NCBI GenBank assembly: GCA_903899015.1
Contig: CAIUHP010000046.1
Coordinates: 1 to 64,000, forward strand
Source: an uncultured Armatimonadota bacterium
GTDB taxonomy: Bacteria > Armatimonadota > Fimbriimonadia > Fimbriimonadales > Fimbriimonadaceae
Direction of reading: 5' to 3'
DNA: 64,000 nt
Numbering within the stretch: the first letter of the stretch is position 1; every line of letters starts with the position of its first letter. Shown one piece after another: positions 56,128-64,000 of the stretch. The notes below the pieces were generated by a model that saw nothing but the letters and a program-made list of their open reading frames with translations, was not told the origin of the DNA and made no database searches. The translations under genes and the position numbers were made by a program.

Positions 56128-56876
56128 AGTTGTCTGAGCTCGCCTTGAAGTGCGAAAACTTCGACGTCTACTCCCCGACAGAAGAGAAAGCTCTTGAAGG
56201 GTTTCGCTTCAATCTCTGATGCTTCCAAAACGGTTTCTTTTACCGTGCATAGATCCACGCTTTCAACTTGATAGGGTTCGTGATGGACGCGACCGATCAT
56301 GATTCGCTCACCGTTCAGGCTATAAAGAAGATAGCGCTCCAGGAGGAAAAACTCCAGCGATCCCGGCTTTGGCTGAGGCATCGGGCTGCCCAGACTGCAT
56401 TTCACCTTTACAGACGCGAGGCCCTTTTTTCGCTTACTCTTGTATCGAATCGTTTTTGACTTGTCCTTGACTTCCATCTTTGCCGGGAAGTAGGGTAAGT
56501 GATAGAACTTGCGAGCAAATTTGCAGGCGATCGCGTTACCTGCATCGAGACTGAAGAACCAAACTCCTGGCTGCCGTCCCATTCGGTGGACGTAGGTTCG
56601 CACATTCGTTTCTGGAAAGGCATTCATTCCCGGGATCTTTGGTATCCGAGAAAACTTGACATCTTCCATGCGGAACGGTACCAAGCCGATCCAGGCCATT
56701 TCTCGTCCAGTTTCATCGGGGTAGGTATCCACGATTAGTCCGGGAGGAAGATGATCTTGAATCTCGGAGGGATTGACCGGAAAATGCATAAATAGCAAAG
56801 ATCGCCATTTTTGCGTCATGACCGGCTTGTCGATTGGCCGTGCACGGAGTCGTTCATATTCAGATAAAGGCAGCAT
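56124..56876 (-). CDS. DUF2071/YqjF-family protein
   Basis: 250 residues. Typical blocks are QKWRSLLFMHFPVNPSEIQD HLPPGLIVDTY, AWIGLVPFRMEDVKFSRIP, NAFPETNVRTYVHRMGRQPG VWFFSLDA and YHLPYFPAKMEVK, with LLERYLLYS later. The family has an acetoacetate-decarboxylase-like beta fold; no activity is established. TAAGTT lies 8 nt before ATG. Upstream on the same strand is trmFO, which ends 11 nt before it. Confidence 0.88.
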   Translation of the reverse strand: MLPLSEYERLRARPIDKPVMTQKWRSLLFMHFPVNPSEIQDHLPPGLIVDTYPDETGREMAWIGLVPFRMEDVKFSRIPKIPGMNAFPETNVRTYVHRMGRQPGVWFFSLDAGNAIACKFARKFYHLPYFPAKMEVKDKSKTIRYKSKRKKGLASVKVKCSLGSPMPQPKPGSLEFFLLERYLLYSLNGERIMIGRVHHEPYQVESVDLCTVKETVLEASEIEAKPFKSFLFCRGVDVEVFALQGELRQL

Positions 56877-56887
56877 GTTCGGTTAAC

Positions 56888-58255
56888 TTATTGAATCTGA
56901 TTCGGAGTCTCAGTTAGTTTTTCTTCCCATTGGGCAAAGGCATCTTGAGCTTGTTTGAGTTTCCAATTTCGCTTGATTTGCTTGTCACGAATCTCCGTTT
57001 CTGGGTCGGGAAACAGTCCCCAGTTGATGTTCATGGGCGCAAATTCTCTCGGAGTTGGGTCTTGTAAGTGGGAAATGAGTGATCCGTAAGCAGATGGTCG
57101 TGGGGGCACGATCTGATCCACCTTTCGCGTGTGACGGACCGCTGCGATTCCTGCGTAAATACCCATCGCCGCTGATTCAACATATCCTTCTACGCCCGTA
57201 ATCTGCCCTGCGATAAACAGGCCCGGATAATCCTGCATCTCTAACCAAGGCGTTAACACTTTCGGTGAGTCAATAAACGTGTTGCGATGTATGACTCCAA
57301 ATCGGACAAATTCAGCATTTTCGAGTCCGGGAACCATCCGGAAGATTCTCTTCTGCTCGCCCCACTTAAGTCGATTTTGGCAAGCAACTAAGGAATAGAG
57401 CGTTTTCTCACGATTCTCAGGTCGTAGCTGCAGTGCGGCGTAAGGGCGACGACCCGTGCGGGGATCGGTCAATCCGACCGGCTTGAAGTTACCGAAAGCC
57501 AATGATCTTTCTCCGCCTTCTGCAATGGCTTCAATGGGCGTACATCCGGCAAAGTACTTGATCTTCTCCAGAGTCTCATCGTCAGCGGCGACACCGTGGG
57601 GAAGGGCGCGTTCTGCATGTACCAACTCGTGGACGAACGCGAGATAGGAATCTTTCTCGAAAGGACAATTTAAGTAGTCATCGCCTCCCTTGTCATACCG
57701 GCTCTGAGCAAAAACGATGCTACGGTCCAAGGTGCTTGCATCAACGGTTGGGCTGACCGCATCGTAAAAGTAAAGATGCTTCTTACCTGTAAGTCCTGCA
57801 AGCCACTCTCCAAGCGGGCGACTGGTCAAGGGGCCGGTGCAGATGATCAGGGTCTCACCTTGTCCGAGCAGGGTATTCGCCATATCGGGTGTGAACTCTT
57901 GGCGGATGACTTCGATGAGCGGGTGGTTTAAGATTTTTTCTGTTACAGCGGACGCGAATTCGTCTCGATCCACACAAAGAGCCTCGCCTCCGGGAACGGA
58001 GTGGGTTTCAGCTGTAGGGAGGACGATCGATCCCAAAGCGAGCATTTCGGCCTTCAATTGTCCGGCCGGTGAAGTTAGCAGCTTGGACTTAAAGGAATTT
58101 GAACAAACGAGTTCTGCCAAGAAATCTGTCTTGTGCGCGCCTGTCTCGCAAATAGGACGCATTTCGAAGAGTTGGACCCTCTCGCCTCTATTTGCGGCTG
58201 CCCAGGCTGCCTCAACACCGGCGAATCCGCCGCCAACCACAGTAATCATTCTCAT
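56888..58255 (-). CDS. trmFO: tRNA (uracil-54) methyltransferase, folate/FAD type
   Basis: 455 residues from ATG 58255; ATGs at 58258 and 58249 are equally possible, and a longer frame from 58333 is unlike the family. Makes m5U54 in the tRNA T loop using methylene-tetrahydrofolate and FADH2. Seen: FAD loop ITVVGGGFAGVEAAWA, EMRPICETGAHKTDFLAELV CSNS with catalytic Cys51, second Cys in YFAGCTPIEA, QLRPENREKTLYSLVACQNR LKWGEQKR, FVRFGVIHRNTFIDSP and GQITGVEGYVESAAMGI. It is divergent from the TauE-type gene. No ribosome-binding site is clear. Confidence 0.95.
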   Translation of the reverse strand: MRMITVVGGGFAGVEAAWAAANRGERVQLFEMRPICETGAHKTDFLAELVCSNSFKSKLLTSPAGQLKAEMLALGSIVLPTAETHSVPGGEALCVDRDEFASAVTEKILNHPLIEVIRQEFTPDMANTLLGQGETLIICTGPLTSRPLGEWLAGLTGKKHLYFYDAVSPTVDASTLDRSIVFAQSRYDKGGDDYLNCPFEKDSYLAFVHELVHAERALPHGVAADDETLEKIKYFAGCTPIEAIAEGGERSLAFGNFKPVGLTDPRTGRRPYAALQLRPENREKTLYSLVACQNRLKWGEQKRIFRMVPGLENAEFVRFGVIHRNTFIDSPKVLTPWLEMQDYPGLFIAGQITGVEGYVESAAMGIYAGIAAVRHTRKVDQIVPPRPSAYGSLISHLQDPTPREFAPMNINWGLFPDPETEIRDKQIKRNWKLKQAQDAFAQWEEKLTETPNQIQ

Positions 58256-58312
58256 CATTGTGAAGCATTCGGATCCTGTTGCAGAGTCACACAGAAACGG
58301 GCATACTCTGCC

Positions 58313-59080
58313 GTGCACTTGGAACCTTGGCAATATGTTTGGGGAGCAATCGCTGCCCTAATCATCGGATTTTCAAAAACGGGTGTTCCGGGATCAGGAA
58401 TCTTAATGGTTCCCATCATGGCGAACGTGTTCGGCGCGCGGCTATCAGTCGGAGCTACACTGCCGATGCTCGTACTTGCCGATTGCTTTGCAGTCGCCTT
58501 TTATCGCACCCATGCACAATGGGATCGACTCAAGCAGTTACTTCCGTGGGTCGTGAGTGGGCTTTTTATTGGAACATGGTTCCTTCACTACATCGGTGAG
58601 CATAAGGCATCTAAAGACATCATGGGCCCAATTATTGGCACTCTTGTTCTCCTTATGTTGGGAGTCAGTTTGCTTCGTGGGAAATTGGGCGACCGCCTTG
58701 TCCCTCACTCAAAGGAAGGCACCGCGGTTACCGGTGTCGTTGCAGGTTTCAGCACCATGGTCAGCAACGCAGCGGGGCCGATCATGGGTATTTACATGAC
58801 CGCGACCGGGATGCCGAAGGAACAGTTGATGGGAACCAGTGCTTGGTATTTCTTCATCTTCAACCTTTCGAAGGTCCCCCTGCTCATCTTTCTTGCGTGG
58901 GACAATCCCAAAAACCCGATCATTACTCAACCCACACTCATTTTCAATTTGAAGATGTTTCCCGTGATCGTTTTTGGATCCTTGATGGGGAAGTGTTTGC
59001 TGAAATACATCCCTCAAAAGCCTTTCAATGCGACGATCCAGGTTCTCGCTGCCGCTTCCGCGGTGAAGCTATTCTTCTGA
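58313..59080 (+). CDS. TauE/SafE-type membrane permease
   Basis: 255 residues from GTG 58313. Seven or eight hydrophobic helices, beginning VWGAIAALIIGFSKTGVPGS with the family's GxxKTGxPG motif, then LSVGATLPMLVLADCFAVAF, SGLFIGTWFLHYI and GTAVTGVVAGFSTMVSNAAG PIMGIYM, the second repeat motif. TauE/SafE proteins (DUF81) export sulfite, sulfoacetate or other organic anions. Substrate not deducible. Upstream in frame residues to 58133 overlap trmFO and were rejected. The end overlaps the convergent gene at 59069 by 12 nt. Confidence 0.88.
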   Translation: MHLEPWQYVWGAIAALIIGFSKTGVPGSGILMVPIMANVFGARLSVGATLPMLVLADCFAVAFYRTHAQWDRLKQLLPWVVSGLFIGTWFLHYIGEHKASKDIMGPIIGTLVLLMLGVSLLRGKLGDRLVPHSKEGTAVTGVVAGFSTMVSNAAGPIMGIYMTATGMPKEQLMGTSAWYFFIFNLSKVPLLIFLAWDNPKNPIITQPTLIFNLKMFPVIVFGSLMGKCLLKYIPQKPFNATIQVLAAASAVKLFF

Positions 59081-59788
59081 ACGGTTTTTCCAAGCAGGCG
59101 CAGGCAATGTTACTTGGGCAACTTCCGTGAAGGTCGCGGCATAAGTTCCACGCATCGTTACATTCTCCGAAAGTATGCCCGTCACGTAGTTCCCGTCCTT
59201 TTTGCGTTTGGTAACCCAGCGTTTGATCGACCACCGGCCTCCCATTGATTTCACAATTGGATCATATAAGGCATGTTCCTGGAACCATTGACGAGTGACG
59301 ACTCCTTTCGAAAGTCCGAACGGGGAATGGTGCATGAGGTCATATTGGAGCCAATCTCCAAGGGCGATTTGTTTCGTGACTTGGTCATACGGAAGGATTT
59401 CGTAGCCCCTAAATGAATCCGCGCTCGACGGCAAATCGAATATCGTTCGAAGCCGAACGAAACACAGAGCCTCTGCTCCCGTTCGAATGCGAACCTTATG
59501 TGCAAATGACTCGATATTCGACATATCAAACCATTGTTCGCCCCGCTTTTGTAGCAGCCTCTGGTGACGACCGTTTGGCTCGTTCACAGCTGAAAGCCAA
59601 AGGCCGTCTCCCGGGAAGAAAAGGCATGTCAGGCGAGTTCCCAGGCGACGAGATTGACCAGACACGGTAACGATCGGTCCACTTGCTATTCGTGTGGCGA
59701 CTGGTGCTTGCTTAGGCGTTTGGGAAGGCAACCCTAGTAACACTACCGCGCCCAACATCGACGCAAAACTATGCGCAAGGAAATTCAC
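59069..59788 (-). CDS. Exported hypothetical protein
   Basis: 239 residues from GTG 59788. A signal peptide (NFLAHSFASMLGAVVLLGLP) is followed by a Gln/Pro/Thr linker and a beta-rich domain (PIVTVSGQSRRLGTRLTCLF FPGDGLWLSAV, KVRIRTGAEALCFVRLRTIF). The C-terminal half is basic (WSIKRWVTKRKKDGNYVTGI) and ends with VTLPAPAWKNRSEE. I recognise no family or catalytic motif. It is divergent from the methyltransferase, 43 nt away, and probably periplasmic. Confidence 0.7.
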   Translation of the reverse strand: MNFLAHSFASMLGAVVLLGLPSQTPKQAPVATRIASGPIVTVSGQSRRLGTRLTCLFFPGDGLWLSAVNEPNGRHQRLLQKRGEQWFDMSNIESFAHKVRIRTGAEALCFVRLRTIFDLPSSADSFRGYEILPYDQVTKQIALGDWLQYDLMHHSPFGLSKGVVTRQWFQEHALYDPIVKSMGGRWSIKRWVTKRKKDGNYVTGILSENVTMRGTYAATFTEVAQVTLPAPAWKNRSEE

Positions 59789-59831
59789 TTGTAAGCAGTT
59801 AGTCTACGACAGAAATGGGTAAACACAAGAC

Positions 59832-60548
59832 GTGAATCCGAAATCGTCCCAAGACGAATCCATGAGCGCGGCTCTCGAAGAGCAGAAAGCATACTATCGG
59901 GCTCGGGCAAGCGAATACGATGAATGGTTCCTTCGAACGGGACGCTATAACCGAGGCATCGAGCATACAAATATCTGGTTTCACGAAGTCCAGAGAGTCA
60001 TTGACCAGCTCGATAAGCATGCTCCATTCGGAGACGTTCTCGAGTTTGCGGGAGGTACCGGCCTGTGGAGTCAGCGTCTGTCTCAAAAAGCGGACTCGGT
60101 GACCGTGGTAGATGCGTCTCCGGAGATGATCGAAATTAATCGGGAACGAGTGAATAACGATTCCGTTTGTTACATTCACCAAGACATTTTCGAATTTGAA
60201 AGTGACCGCAAATTTGACTTAATCTTCTTCAGTTTTTGGCTGTCACACGTTCCATCCACCCGGTTTGACGAGTTTTGGGAGATCGTTCGAAGTCACCTCA
60301 AACCGGGTGGGCGCTTCTTTTTCATCGATTCTTTAAAAGAGGGGCGCTCGACGGCTGTCAATCATTGTCTTCCCGACGAAGATGATAGTGAGACCTTGAT
60401 TCGCAAGCTTAATGACGGAAGGGAATACCGGATCATTAAGATCTTTTATAAGCCATGGGAGCTCCAGAAGAAACTTGAAGGCTTGAGATTTAAGGCGAAT
60501 GTGACTCAGACAGATTCTTTCTTTCTGTTGGGTCATGGTGAGATTTAG
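59832..60548 (+). CDS. Class I SAM-dependent methyltransferase
   Basis: 238 residues from GTG 59832 (ATG 59862 also possible). Motif I is DVLEFAGGTGLWSQRLSQ, motif II SVTVVDASPEMIEINRERV with the Asp that binds the SAM ribose, then HQDIFEFESDRKFDLIFFSF and LKPGGRFFFIDSLKEG. The fold and the FFSFWLSHVPSTRFDEFW stretch are like small-molecule methyltransferases of the UbiE/Methyltransf_25 type; the substrate cannot be told. TAAACA lies 6 nt before GTG. Confidence 0.9.
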   Translation: MNPKSSQDESMSAALEEQKAYYRARASEYDEWFLRTGRYNRGIEHTNIWFHEVQRVIDQLDKHAPFGDVLEFAGGTGLWSQRLSQKADSVTVVDASPEMIEINRERVNNDSVCYIHQDIFEFESDRKFDLIFFSFWLSHVPSTRFDEFWEIVRSHLKPGGRFFFIDSLKEGRSTAVNHCLPDEDDSETLIRKLNDGREYRIIKIFYKPWELQKKLEGLRFKANVTQTDSFFLLGHGEI

Positions 60549-60594
60549 AGCCAGCAACGCTGCGCCTAAGTGAAAAATTAAAGGGGATTGAACG

Positions 60595-61563
60595 ATGGAA
60601 TATACAATGCTTGGCCGAACTGGCCTTAAGGTTAGTCGACTGTGTTTGGGGACGATGAATTTCGGACCTCGGACGACTGAAGAGGATAGTTTTGGCATTA
60701 TGGACCGAGCTCTTGAACTCGGTATCAACTTTTTCGACACTGCCAATGTGTACGGATGGAAGACCGGCGAAGGGATTACTGAGCAGATTATTGGCCGATG
60801 GTTCGCTCAAGGTGGAGGACGACGCGACAAGGTCGTTCTCGCGACAAAATGCTACGGAAATATGGGTGATTGGCCCAACACCGGTGGCCTCAGTGCTCTG
60901 CATATTCGGAAAGCATGTGACGAATCTCTTCGACGTATGCAGACGGACTACATCGATCTGTTCCAAATGCACCACGTTTTTCGAGCCGCTCCTTGGGAAG
61001 AGATCTGGCAAGCATTTGAAGTCCTCGTTCAACAGGGCAAGATCCTCTATGCTGGTAGCAGTAACTTCGGTGGTTATCACATAGCAAAGGCAAATGAAGC
61101 GGCCAAAGCACGCCACTTTATGGGCTTAGTCTGCGAGCAATCGCTTTATAACTTGAACGCTCGCACCGTCGAAATGGAGGTTGTTCCTGCCTGCGAAGAC
61201 TACGGCCTAGGGCTGATTCCATGGAGTCCACTTGGTGGTGGAATTCTCGGTGGTGTCCTAAGGGGAGAGCACACTGGTCGTCGGGGTGACGAAGGCATGA
61301 AGGCTAACATCGAGAAGAACCGAGACAAGCTGGAGAAGTGGGAAGCCTTGTGTGGAGAACTGGGCGAGCGTCCAGCCGATGTCGCTCTGGCATGGTTACT
61401 CCACCAGAAAGTAGTCACCGCTCCGATCATTGGTCCTCGAACCACAAGTCAACTGGACGAGTCACTTCGGGCTCTTGAAATTAAACTGTCATCCGAAACC
61501 CTCGCCAAACTTGACGAAATTTTCCCCGGCTACAAGACCTCACCCGAGCACTACGCCTGGTAA
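60595..61563 (+). CDS. Aldo/keto reductase
   Basis: 322 residues. NADPH-dependent oxidoreductase with a TIM barrel. Active-site tetrad: Asp in INFFDTANVYG with Tyr four residues later, Lys in KVVLATKCYG and His in DLFQMHHVF. The opening MEYTMLGRTGLKVSRLCLGT MNFG and the end IIGPRTTSQLDESLRALEI are those of the YajO/YhdN (AKR11-13-like) groups. AAAGGGG is 8 nt before ATG. The physiological substrate is unknown; a general aldehyde or sugar reductase is likely. Confidence 0.93.
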   Translation: MEYTMLGRTGLKVSRLCLGTMNFGPRTTEEDSFGIMDRALELGINFFDTANVYGWKTGEGITEQIIGRWFAQGGGRRDKVVLATKCYGNMGDWPNTGGLSALHIRKACDESLRRMQTDYIDLFQMHHVFRAAPWEEIWQAFEVLVQQGKILYAGSSNFGGYHIAKANEAAKARHFMGLVCEQSLYNLNARTVEMEVVPACEDYGLGLIPWSPLGGGILGGVLRGEHTGRRGDEGMKANIEKNRDKLEKWEALCGELGERPADVALAWLLHQKVVTAPIIGPRTTSQLDESLRALEIKLSSETLAKLDEIFPGYKTSPEHYAW

Positions 61564-61587
61564 GAAGTCAAAAAAATACGCGGCAAG

Positions 61588-61616
61588 TGCTTACTTTCCC
61601 TACCGGGGAGTAAGCA
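61588..61616 (+). terminator. Probable terminator of the aldo/keto reductase gene
   Basis: TGCTTAC and GTAAGCA pair (7 bp), extended inward by a TTTCC/GGGGA segment with wobble pairs; TTTGCTCGTTTTGG follows. It lies 25 nt after the stop codon. Confidence 0.6.
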
Positions 61617-61642
61617 TTTGCTCGTTTTGGGGTCGGGATATT

Positions 61643-63190
61643 CTACTCTTCGATTTCTAATACGTTGACGCTCATAGCAGGCAGATTCAAGGCAAAGCCA
61701 GTGTCCTTCAGGTCTGCAAAGTGCTGGATGTGAATCTTGGGACTCTCTTGGGTGACACTATATTGGCGAGTTTGTTTGCCTGGGCTGGCCATAGAAAGTT
61801 GGCACGACCTTGCACCCCCATATTGGTTAACTATCACCAGGACAACTTTCCCATTCTTGTGGGAGAATTTGCTCGCGTAGATGCTTACATGGGCTGGATC
61901 GGAGGATGTCGCCCCTAACGCTACGTCTCCAAACTGGGCACCATTGCCGTCGTAGTTTCGGAAGGCATCGAACCCCGCGTGCACAAAGGCGGCTTCTCCC
62001 GCGTATGGCCATAGTGCGGCTGCGTAAACTCCTTCGCGACCAAAGATCCCCAGCGTGTCAGCTTGCGCAATCGCCCCCGATATGTGGTTTTGACCACCGT
62101 ATTGATATTCGGTAAAGGCAAGTTTCGTGCCTGGGGAAGATTTTGCAATCTTGCTCATTATGAGGGGAATCAGGTTAATGGGTTTGTTGCCCAGGCTCTG
62201 AGTAATCCAACTATCCTCGACATAGGTTGGGTCCCAAAGAGAACGAGTGGCTTGCATTCGAGCTTTGGCGATCCCGGGAGTGGAATCGGGCTCAACAATG
62301 CGCTTATTGTCTCCGCGTGCCTCCGGATACCAGTGTAGATCCAAGACATCCACCAATCTCTTACCAGCGTCCTTGCTTGCTTCTTGCATCTCGGAAAGAT
62401 AGGTTTCTAAAAAGTCTCGCCCATTGGCATCGGGCGCATCCTGAAAGTGGGTGTAGCCCGCCCAGCCATAACTTGCAGGTCCAAAGATGAGGGTTTTAGG
62501 TGCTACCGCCTTGATCGCTTTTGCCATCGAAACAGACTTCTGGACGATTTCAGCATAAGTGCCCTTTTGAGGATGGATTCGGGAGTGAGTTCCTGACCAA
62601 ATGTCCGGTTCATTATCGAGGCTATACCAAATATGGGAAGTCTCCGATCGTACCGGGAACGCTTTTTCAAGCCACCATACGAATTCATCTTGATAGACGG
62701 AATCATCAGTTAAGTCTGGCGGATACTGAAATTTGGCCCCTTTTTTGGGAAGTGATTTGCGGAACCGTTTCTCCAGGTAATTGGGAGTCTTGTTAACGTC
62801 TCCATCGGCAAATTTGTCGGCGGCGACATATCCAAGTAAGGGAACCGTAACAAGGAAGGTCTTCTGATTATCTAGAGCATCCGCAACCGCTTTCCGTGGA
62901 ACTTCACCAGGGGTGTTGCCTCCACCGAGAAAGTCATCATTCTGGTTATGCCAATCGCCACCCGCGTTACTCGCGTTGTTTTCCCAATTGTAGGCCGTCA
63001 TTCGGTTGCCACCTTGACGACCAAAGGTTAGATATTTCCCAGACTTCGCCCAATCGTTCTCGTTGGATCCATAGATGTAGGGCGAGATATTACAAAGGAC
63101 CTTGGCGGTGTCCACCTTGAGAACAATGGGAGCGTCCAAAACCTGCGGTACACCGGTCGGGGATACCAAGACGAGCAACGATGCTAGCAT
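61643..63190 (-). CDS. Exported glycoside hydrolase family 44 (endoglucanase/xyloglucanase type)
   Basis: 515 residues. A short signal-like start (MLASLLVLVSPTGVPQVLDA) leads into the GH44 catalytic barrel: ISPYIYGSNENDW, FGRQGGNRMTAYNWENNASN AGGDWHNQND, acid/base Glu194 in WYSLDNEPDIWSGTHS, DVLDLHWYPEARGD and nucleophile Glu361 in LAFTEYQYGGQNHISGAIAQ, then a C-terminal beta domain (VNVLEIEE end). GH44 enzymes cleave beta-1,4-glucans such as carboxymethylcellulose and xyloglucan with retention. No carbohydrate-binding module is attached. TATAAT lies exactly 6 nt before ATG. Confidence 0.92.
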   Translation of the reverse strand: MLASLLVLVSPTGVPQVLDAPIVLKVDTAKVLCNISPYIYGSNENDWAKSGKYLTFGRQGGNRMTAYNWENNASNAGGDWHNQNDDFLGGGNTPGEVPRKAVADALDNQKTFLVTVPLLGYVAADKFADGDVNKTPNYLEKRFRKSLPKKGAKFQYPPDLTDDSVYQDEFVWWLEKAFPVRSETSHIWYSLDNEPDIWSGTHSRIHPQKGTYAEIVQKSVSMAKAIKAVAPKTLIFGPASYGWAGYTHFQDAPDANGRDFLETYLSEMQEASKDAGKRLVDVLDLHWYPEARGDNKRIVEPDSTPGIAKARMQATRSLWDPTYVEDSWITQSLGNKPINLIPLIMSKIAKSSPGTKLAFTEYQYGGQNHISGAIAQADTLGIFGREGVYAAALWPYAGEAAFVHAGFDAFRNYDGNGAQFGDVALGATSSDPAHVSIYASKFSHKNGKVVLVIVNQYGGARSCQLSMASPGKQTRQYSVTQESPKIHIQHFADLKDTGFALNLPAMSVNVLEIEE

Positions 63191-63202
63191 GACCTCATTA
63201 TA

Positions 63203-63557
63203 AGGTTAACGCGTTACTGTGGAGGAAACACTTTCAAGTTCTGGCGAGATTGATTCTTCCCTAGCTGACCAATATTTAGGTCTGGGTTCGCCGTTTTTAA
63301 CAGAATGACCCCGCGATGTCCCCTGTTCTAAGCTTCGCCTTTCTAGGTCTGACTAAGGTCGCGTTCGCGAAACAGTTTGCCTTCCGCATTTGTTCCGTCG
63401 TCGATCGACAGAGAGATCGTTACCCTTTTGCCGAGGTGAATCGTGAAATGGTATTCCGTCCTTTATCCAAGGTGGAACAGTGTCTTATCGTTTCGGTGGT
63501 CTGCCGCTAACTGCCCTCTGGGGCTCAGGCCGCTCCTCAAGACAAACAACGGTAATT
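63203..63557. other. Gene-free stretch with a possible gene remnant
   Basis: No complete gene is convincing here. A minus-strand frame between stops (63346-63462, ended by TAG at 63343) encodes TEYHFTIHLGKRVTISLSID and then DGTNAEGKLFRERDLSQT, which reads like the end of an exported beta-domain protein but has a TAA immediately upstream and no start. A plus-strand frame of 64 codons (63316-63510) overlaps it and looks random. The stretch may be decayed coding DNA. Confidence 0.35.
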
Positions 63558-63592
63558 CTCTGCCCGGAATCTTGTGCTATTCCGGGGCAGAG
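63558..63592 (-). terminator. Terminator of aspS
   Basis: CTCTGCCCGGAAT (63558-63570) pairs with ATTCCGGGGCAGAG (63579-63592) with one bulged G and an 8-nt loop. It lies 12 nt after the aspS stop on the minus strand; AATTACCGTTGTTTG follows. Confidence 0.75.
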
Positions 63593-63604
63593 AGTTGAAT
63601 GGAC

Positions 63605-64000
<396 letters not shown>

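Noticed and set aside
58133-58312. Longer TauE frame starting inside trmFO
   Set aside because: The extra 60 residues are Cys/His-rich, overlap trmFO antisense and are unlike the family.

Overview
The window is a 64 kb piece of a bacterial chromosome of moderate GC content, densely packed with housekeeping genes on both strands. Several traits point to the phylum Armatimonadota, probably a Fimbriimonas-like lineage: a prepilin-type protein with the [20 protein letters not shown] leader helix, HspR/HAIR heat-shock control, SepF, the futalosine (MqnC) menaquinone route, a DUF1800 protein, a GH44 glycosidase and many small secreted proteins of unknown function. This placement is an inference; no 16S gene is present.

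Layout. 1-0.3 kb: the 3' end of a transposase. 0.3-1.4 kb: yggS-sepF (minus). 1.6-4.1 kb: hisB-hisH-hisA followed by two tandem small membrane proteins, the second interrupted by an amber codon. 4.2-13.2 kb: rpoB and rpoC with their own promoter and not preceded by rplJ/rplL. 13.5-17.7 kb (minus): dnaJ-hspR, an EF-G paralogue and a glycine-rich RRM protein. 18-24.7 kb: HAD phosphatase, aldehyde dehydrogenase, a large exported protein, a TPR protein and two tandem exported paralogues, one with a nonsense codon after its signal peptide. 24.7-31.3 kb: trpE, leuD, DUF192, a Gfo/Idh/MocA oxidoreductase and dnaK. 31.3-34.4 kb: mqnC with a HAD gene and an HI0933-type flavoprotein. 34.4-45.2 kb: M24 peptidase, MmgE/PrpD, DUF1800, sucC, SMP-30, a CocE-type hydrolase and a Gly/Ser-rich exported protein. 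45.4-49 kb: isocitrate dehydrogenase, rmlD, a TPP riboswitch in front of a prepilin-like gene, and a YHS-domain protein. 49-53.4 kb (minus): the conserved rpsB-tsf-pyrH-frr-uppS cluster. 53.6-64 kb: an assortment including aat, trmFO, a TauE-type permease, aldo/keto reductase, GH44 and the C-terminal part of aspS.

How genes work together. Heat-shock control is the clearest circuit: near-consensus HAIR operators (12 of 14 positions each) lie in front of both dnaJ-hspR and dnaK, so HspR should repress its own operon and the distant dnaK. Transcription (rpoBC), translation (rpsB, tsf, frr, EF-G paralogue, aspS, trmFO), histidine, tryptophan and leucine synthesis, TCA steps (idh, sucC) and menaquinone synthesis are represented by single genes or short operons rather than complete clusters. 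leuD, trpE and sucC all lack their usual partners nearby.

The strongest novelty candidate is the intact TPP aptamer placed 74 nt in front of a pseudopilin-like gene, with no thiamine gene in the window. Other notable observations are a CTG start for hisH, two genes broken by in-frame stops next to intact paralogues, a repeated promoter geometry with the -10 box 6 nt before the start codon (suggesting leaderless mRNAs), a 115-residue insertion in the RNA polymerase trigger loop, and rifampicin-pocket substitutions in RpoB.
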